A DNA stretch of 64,000 nt from G963664835 sp965220775 (lineage in GTDB: Bacteria; Chloroflexota; UBA6077; FW602-bin22; JBCLEL01): NCBI GenBank assembly GCA_965220775.1, contig OZ244845.1:1116001-1180000 (forward strand), in the 5' to 3' direction. Every line of letters begins with the position of its first letter. The first letter of the stretch is position 1. The position numbers and the translations under genes were made by a program. The notes under the pieces are model-generated. The model saw only the letters and a list, made by a program, of their open reading frames with translations, searched no databases and was not told the origin of the DNA. Positions 62,157 through 64,000 of the stretch are shown here, piece after piece.

Positions 62157-63131
62157 TTATAGAGCAATCCTCTTGCCGGCGCCATCTCCGATTCGAGAGC
62201 GAATCCTATTCAACAACTCAGCGCGTAAGTCCTCGGGGGTCTCCCAAACGATATGGTAGTACTGCCGCGTATCAAAATGCAGTTCGTCTTCCATACCCTT
62301 CCGGCAAGCGAAGATTACTTCCAGTCCCAGCCCGTGCGCAAACCCCGCTTCGTAGTAAACGCCTCCGCGTGCGCCCCTGTCCCCATGGGTCATGTCAGCC
62401 ACTAGAAATCGAGATCGGCGAATCTCGGCGATGATTTCGTCATCGATTTTGTCGACGTCTGGTTTCCGGTCGATTCTCAGCGGTTTATACCCGGCCTCTT
62501 CAATGGCAGGTCTGATGCCAAGTTCGAAAGCTTCATCAGTACTCTGGTCGAACCACATGGCGACGAACGCTTGCGCCGAATCGATGATGGTTCCCAGATC
62601 CGCGATTCGAGCGTGTCCATCTACCGCGACAGCCAGCAAATGATATCCGGCTTCGCCGTCCGGAAGTCTCTCGCCCGTAAGCCAGCCTCTATCTACCAGA
62701 TAGTGCACAAAATAGTCTAATTCCGATGGATACAAAGACTCGGACCATGCATAAGCACCCGGCGTGTAAAGAAGTTCACCAGCATCGGTCCCTACAATAT
62801 CTGGCTGCGTTGCCAAGAACCGCAGCAGTCTCTCGGCCCGCTCGTGCACTGGTAGTGGGCGATTGCTCTTGACGTACGAGATGACCTCGCGGGTGACCAT
62901 TGGAATCTCATTTCCCTGCCTACGCTGATCGATTAGCCAAGTCGTTAGCCGTGCCTTCTCAGCATCCGTCATGTCTGGGGTATCAGCTAACGCTGTTAAA
63001 TCGCTAATCTCATATGCACCGCCGGCGCGGGGAGAATGCTTGACCCGATACATTAAGGTGCGAGCATCGAGTCCTACTTCGGCAAGATTGTTCCCGCCCC
63101 AAATAGGACAGTGCGCCTCTTGTATTGTCAA
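62157..63131 (-). CDS. TIR/nucleoside-deoxyribosyltransferase-like effector protein
   Basis: A 324-residue protein. The first ~185 residues are a helical, possibly winged-helix sensor region. From about 186 a Rossmann-like domain begins: FVAMWFDQSTDEAFELGIRPAIEEAGYKPLRID, then DDEIIAEIRRSRFLVADMT, then GGVYYEAGFAHGLGLEVIF. This order, with Glu261 in the YYEAGFAHG loop, matches nucleoside 2-deoxyribosyltransferase and TIR-like proteins that cleave N-glycosidic bonds in nucleotides or NAD. Such domains are frequent effectors in bacterial immunity. The TTG start at 63131 has GGGAGGGG upstream. A LexA-type box lies in its promoter. Confidence 0.8.
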   Translation of the reverse strand: MTIQEAHCPIWGGNNLAEVGLDARTLMYRVKHSPRAGGAYEISDLTALADTPDMTDAEKARLTTWLIDQRRQGNEIPMVTREVISYVKSNRPLPVHERAERLLRFLATQPDIVGTDAGELLYTPGAYAWSESLYPSELDYFVHYLVDRGWLTGERLPDGEAGYHLLAVAVDGHARIADLGTIIDSAQAFVAMWFDQSTDEAFELGIRPAIEEAGYKPLRIDRKPDVDKIDDEIIAEIRRSRFLVADMTHGDRGARGGVYYEAGFAHGLGLEVIFACRKGMEDELHFDTRQYYHIVWETPEDLRAELLNRIRSRIGDGAGKRIAL

Positions 63132-63280
63132 CTCGACCCCTCCCTTTATTTGGCTTCAGGTCCGACAAGGTTCTAAACTCGCGGCAAATCTCCCACAGAC
63201 CCGCCTGAGTATGTCTACCCACGACTGCGCCCGTAGGGGAACAGGGCGGCCACGGTGCAGGTTCGTCCTTTGTCGGAGTA

Positions 63281-63301
63281 ATTATACCGAACAGCGGTTC
63301 G
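63281..63301 (-). promoter_or_regulatory. Promoter with LexA-type SOS box upstream of the TIR-like gene
   Basis: CGAACAGCGGTTCG at 63288-63301 is a 5-bp palindrome with a 4-base centre (CGAAC-N4-GTTCG), the LexA operator form of Gram-positive and related phyla. It abuts a perfect TATAAT -10 (63281-63286, minus strand), so a bound repressor would block it. The gene start is 150 bases downstream and nothing else supported lies between. The likely target gene is 62157-63131 and the cassette after it. Confidence 0.65.
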
Positions 63302-63389
63302 ATTACGTGGGCGAAATTGGCAAGACTCTGAGAGGGATCGACAGCTAATGCTGGTGCGGCACCTGAACGGCCGCCGGGCGTGCTTCGCG

Positions 63390-63680
63390 CTATGAGTTGT
63401 GAGCCCCGGTCGGCAGCTTACGCACGGCGGCGCCGGCTCTCCGCTCGGCGCCGGCGAGGTCGAACTGCGTCTGTAGGTTCAGCCAGAATTGGGGGTCGAC
63501 GCCGAACCAGTGCCCGAATCGCAGGGCGGTGTCGCCGGTAACGGAACGCTTGCCGGCGATAATCTGGCTGACTCGGTTGGGCGGTACGGCAATCTGGCGG
63601 GCGAAGGTCGACTGGCTTACGCCAACCTCCGCAAGCTCGTCTTTCAGAATCTCGCCGGGATGAACGACACGCTTCAACAT
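63390..63680 (-). CDS. higA: HigA-type antitoxin (XRE family)
   Basis: A 96-residue XRE/HigA protein. RVVHPGEILKDELAEVGVSQSTFARQIAVPPNRVSQIIAGKRSVTGDTALRFGHWFGVDPQFWLNLQ is the full helix-turn-helix domain with the HigA/VapI wording. A HigB toxin normally precedes it. The upstream gene in this window is not HigB-like, so the toxin may be missing or elsewhere. Confidence 0.93.
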   Translation of the reverse strand: MLKRVVHPGEILKDELAEVGVSQSTFARQIAVPPNRVSQIIAGKRSVTGDTALRFGHWFGVDPQFWLNLQTQFDLAGAERRAGAAVRKLPTGAHNS

Positions 63681-63683
63681 GGC

Positions 63684-64000
63684 TTACTTCCCACTTGCCG
63701 GTCGGTATTCCAATAGCGCCGACCGGCCCACGACGTCCACGACACGGACCAGCATCTCCCGGCCGTCGGCGTCGATGAGACGCAGATCCTCACCGTAGAC
63801 GAACTGCACCGGCTGCTGCTTTCCTCCGTCGATCGCGATGTTGGACGCGTAGAGATAAGTTCGGTCAAGGGTATCGCGAATGGGATTTAGTCTTCCCTTG
63901 AGCCCTGGAAGGTAGCCGGCGGCCTCGGAGAAGATGATGCTGCCACCCTCCGGCAAGGCTTCAAGCTCTACCGCGAGCGCTCCCTGGCTCGGCGTCCAAT
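63684..64000 (-). CDS. Unknown protein, C-terminal part, cut by window edge
   Basis: An open frame of about 105 codons that runs off base 64000, so the start is outside. It ends four bases before the HigA start. Sequence: SQGALAVELEALPEGGSIIF, then LPGLKGRLNPIRDTLDRTYLYA and VQFVYGEDLRLIDADGREMLVRVVDVVGRSALLEYRPA, mostly beta. No family is recognised. A GPG-like turn and the closing VVDVVGRSALLEYRP strand suggest a compact beta domain. Not a HigB toxin by its wording. Confidence 0.6.
   Translation of the reverse strand, partial: WTPSQGALAVELEALPEGGSIIFSEAAGYLPGLKGRLNPIRDTLDRTYLYASNIAIDGGKQQPVQFVYGEDLRLIDADGREMLVRVVDVVGRSALLEYRPASGK

Overview
This window is bacterial chromosome, about 55% GC by eye, dense in genes and free of rRNA. 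No ribosomal or marker gene fixes the taxon. The house-keeping blocks (greA-lysS, recR, rplI-dnaB, a rib cluster, a CT398-type zinc-ribbon protein, groES-groEL, secA with a SEC-C tail, a RegX3/PhoB-PhoR-PstSCAB-PhoU set, moaA, an HspR-like regulator, secG) and the many PhyH dioxygenases and aldo/keto reductases suggest an uncultured Chloroflexota (SAR202 or Dehalococcoidia-like, perhaps a marine or sponge-associated lineage). That placement is an inference.

Layout. 1-4763: the start of a beta-carbonic anhydrase gene behind a 13-bp inverted repeat, a PhyH dioxygenase, a clan-D glycosidase, an isochorismatase-fold hydrolase and tRNA-Ser(UGA). 4800-7450: a MITE and a 1.8-kb non-coding, TIR-bounded element filled with 276-bp tandem repeats. 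7448-10276: a VapBC pair, then a PadR regulator and membrane protein under a promoter with a palindromic operator. 10289-12271: nested remnants of three mobile families. 12349-18191: a sugar isomerase-like TIM barrel, a 132-bp tandem array split by a complete IS481-family element, and three PhyH genes in a row. 18809-25358: greA-lysS, recR, rplI-dnaB and ribBA. 25477-27341: a MITE and a second long non-coding element that together sit in the remains of riboflavin synthase, between ribBA and ribD. 28817-35217: zinc-ribbon protein, groES-groEL, secA-ogt. 35658-43773: the phosphate regulon with two clear three-repeat Pho boxes, interrupted by a toxin-antitoxin pair. 44000-47994: three tandem aldo/keto reductases and an esterase-fold protein that has lost its serine. 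48068-60270: moaA, a toxin-antitoxin pair, MazG-like, zincin-like and P-loop kinase genes, ilvE, an ABC-2 exporter, an enolase-superfamily enzyme, an AAC(3)-like acetyltransferase, an HspR-like regulator, and secG with a peptide-binding protein. 60439-63301: a likely defence cassette (TIR/deoxyribosyltransferase-like protein, DUF4365 nuclease-like protein and an unknown 375-aa partner) behind a promoter carrying a LexA-type box. 63390-64000: a HigA antitoxin and a partial gene.

How it fits together. The enzymes form loose catabolic groups (PhyH, clan-D glycosidase, TIM-barrel isomerase, AKRs, enolase superfamily, cysteine hydrolase) suited to varied organic substrates. The Pho system is complete and its own boxes explain its control. 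The most unusual feature is the mobile DNA. At least three families are present, two of them non-autonomous. Their target-site duplications can be read directly, and one copy of each non-autonomous family lies in the riboflavin synthase gene. All functional statements come from reading sequence motifs; no database search was run.
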